Assembly (NCBI GenBank): GCA_050122535.1 | Contig: JASFIT010000013.1 | Coordinates: 1 to 24,940 of the forward strand | Length of the DNA: 24,940 bases | Direction of reading: 5' to 3' | Source of the DNA: JASFEQ01 sp050122535 | GTDB lineage: Bacteria; Desulfobacterota; DSM-4660; Desulfatiglandales; HGW-15 | Part shown: positions 24,617 to 24,940 of the stretch, one piece after another | Layout: each line of letters starts with the position of its first letter | Numbering within the stretch: the first letter of the stretch is position 1 | The notes under the pieces: generated by a model | Told to the model about the DNA's origin: nothing | Database searches by the model: none | Seen by the model: the letters and a program-made list of their open reading frames with translations, nothing else | Translations under genes and position numbers: made by a program

Positions 24617-24727
24617 CGGTCAGATATTTCAGAAGGCGGTGGCCCTTCAGTTACCCCTGCCCCGTATCTTATCCAAACTATCATTAGGTTTCGAAAGTTC
24701 CTTACATAGTGAAGGCAGCTACAAAAG

Positions 24728-24892
24728 GTCATTGCGAGGAGCCCACCCACCTCGCCATCGTCCCGTTCTTAGCGGGACGATGGCGGGCAGGTCGAAGGCG
24801 ACGTGGCAATCTCCTGAAAGCCACCGAGATCGCGTAAAAAAAGAGGTTGCTGCGCGGAGTTTACCCTGAGCAATTCGAAGGGCTCGCAACGA
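24728..24892. repeat. GTCATTGCGAG-family repeat (copy 3) with a 13-bp perfect hairpin
   Basis: GTCATTGCGAG (24728-24738) opens the element, and a diverged CTCGCAACGA (24883-24892) closes it. Inside, CGCCATCGTCCCG (24753-24765) and CGGGACGATGGCG (24773-24785) form a perfect 13-bp stem with loop TTCTTAG. GGCAATCTCC and GAGATCGCG segments follow the family pattern. I see no gene in 24617-24940 outside it. Confidence 0.7.
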
Positions 24893-24940
24893 TGGACAAA
24901 ATACGGATTCTCAGCTGCCGTCTAGTCTATCAAGGGATCT

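Overview
The window reads as a piece of a Gram-negative, deltaproteobacterial (Desulfobacterota-like) chromosome. The support is indirect: an EF-G with the HIDSGKTT P-loop found in the spd/mitochondrial EF-G1 group, a fadN-fadA-fadE type beta-oxidation cluster, an RND efflux operon, an Slp-type lipoprotein, many hairpin-rich intergenic repeats, and apparent use of selenocysteine. I cannot name a species.

Layout: 1-552 is the 3' part of an unrecognised gene with an HEAGH motif. 837-2314 holds an iron-sulfur flavoprotein and, convergent and overlapping, QueG. 2526-3437 is a methionine aminopeptidase with a SEC-C zinc motif. 4030-5541 is an AmpG-like MFS permease. 5766-8536 (minus) is EF-G overlapping a small RecA-like ATPase gene. 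8946-14972 (minus) is the fatty-acid operon fadN-fadA-fadE, with a FadR(TetR)-like operator about 100 bp upstream. 15966-17306 (plus) is a CoA-disulfide-reductase-like flavoprotein. 17521-22613 (minus) is a tetR-MFP-RND efflux operon with palindromic operators. 22756-23832 is MutY, and 24077-24616 is an Slp-like lipoprotein.

The main result is that two genes that look broken are better read as selenoprotein genes. (1) The CoA-disulfide-reductase homologue has an in-frame TGA at 16089-16091, exactly at the redox-active cysteine (S-Y-S-A-U-G-M-P-Y). Reading through gives a full 446-residue enzyme, and a hairpin with a GGTC loop follows 27 nt downstream. (2) The acyl-CoA dehydrogenase has an in-frame TGA at 9918-9920 (L-G-A-A-U-V-G-G-C). 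Reading through gives a full 594-residue enzyme. Twenty-one nt downstream is a hairpin with a bulged U and a GU-containing apical loop, spaced as in the E. coli fdhF SECIS. TGA is otherwise an ordinary stop here: QueG, the flavoprotein, EF-G, the ATPase and the RND pump all end with it, so general recoding is not the explanation.

Both candidates act on CoA compounds (acyl-CoA oxidation and CoA-disulfide or related reduction), and they flank the same roughly 1-kb intergenic region. A selenocysteine acyl-CoA dehydrogenase is not a family I know to be described. Intergenic regions carry several families of inverted repeats, including a 21-nt hairpin present in two copies with three compensatory base-pair changes.
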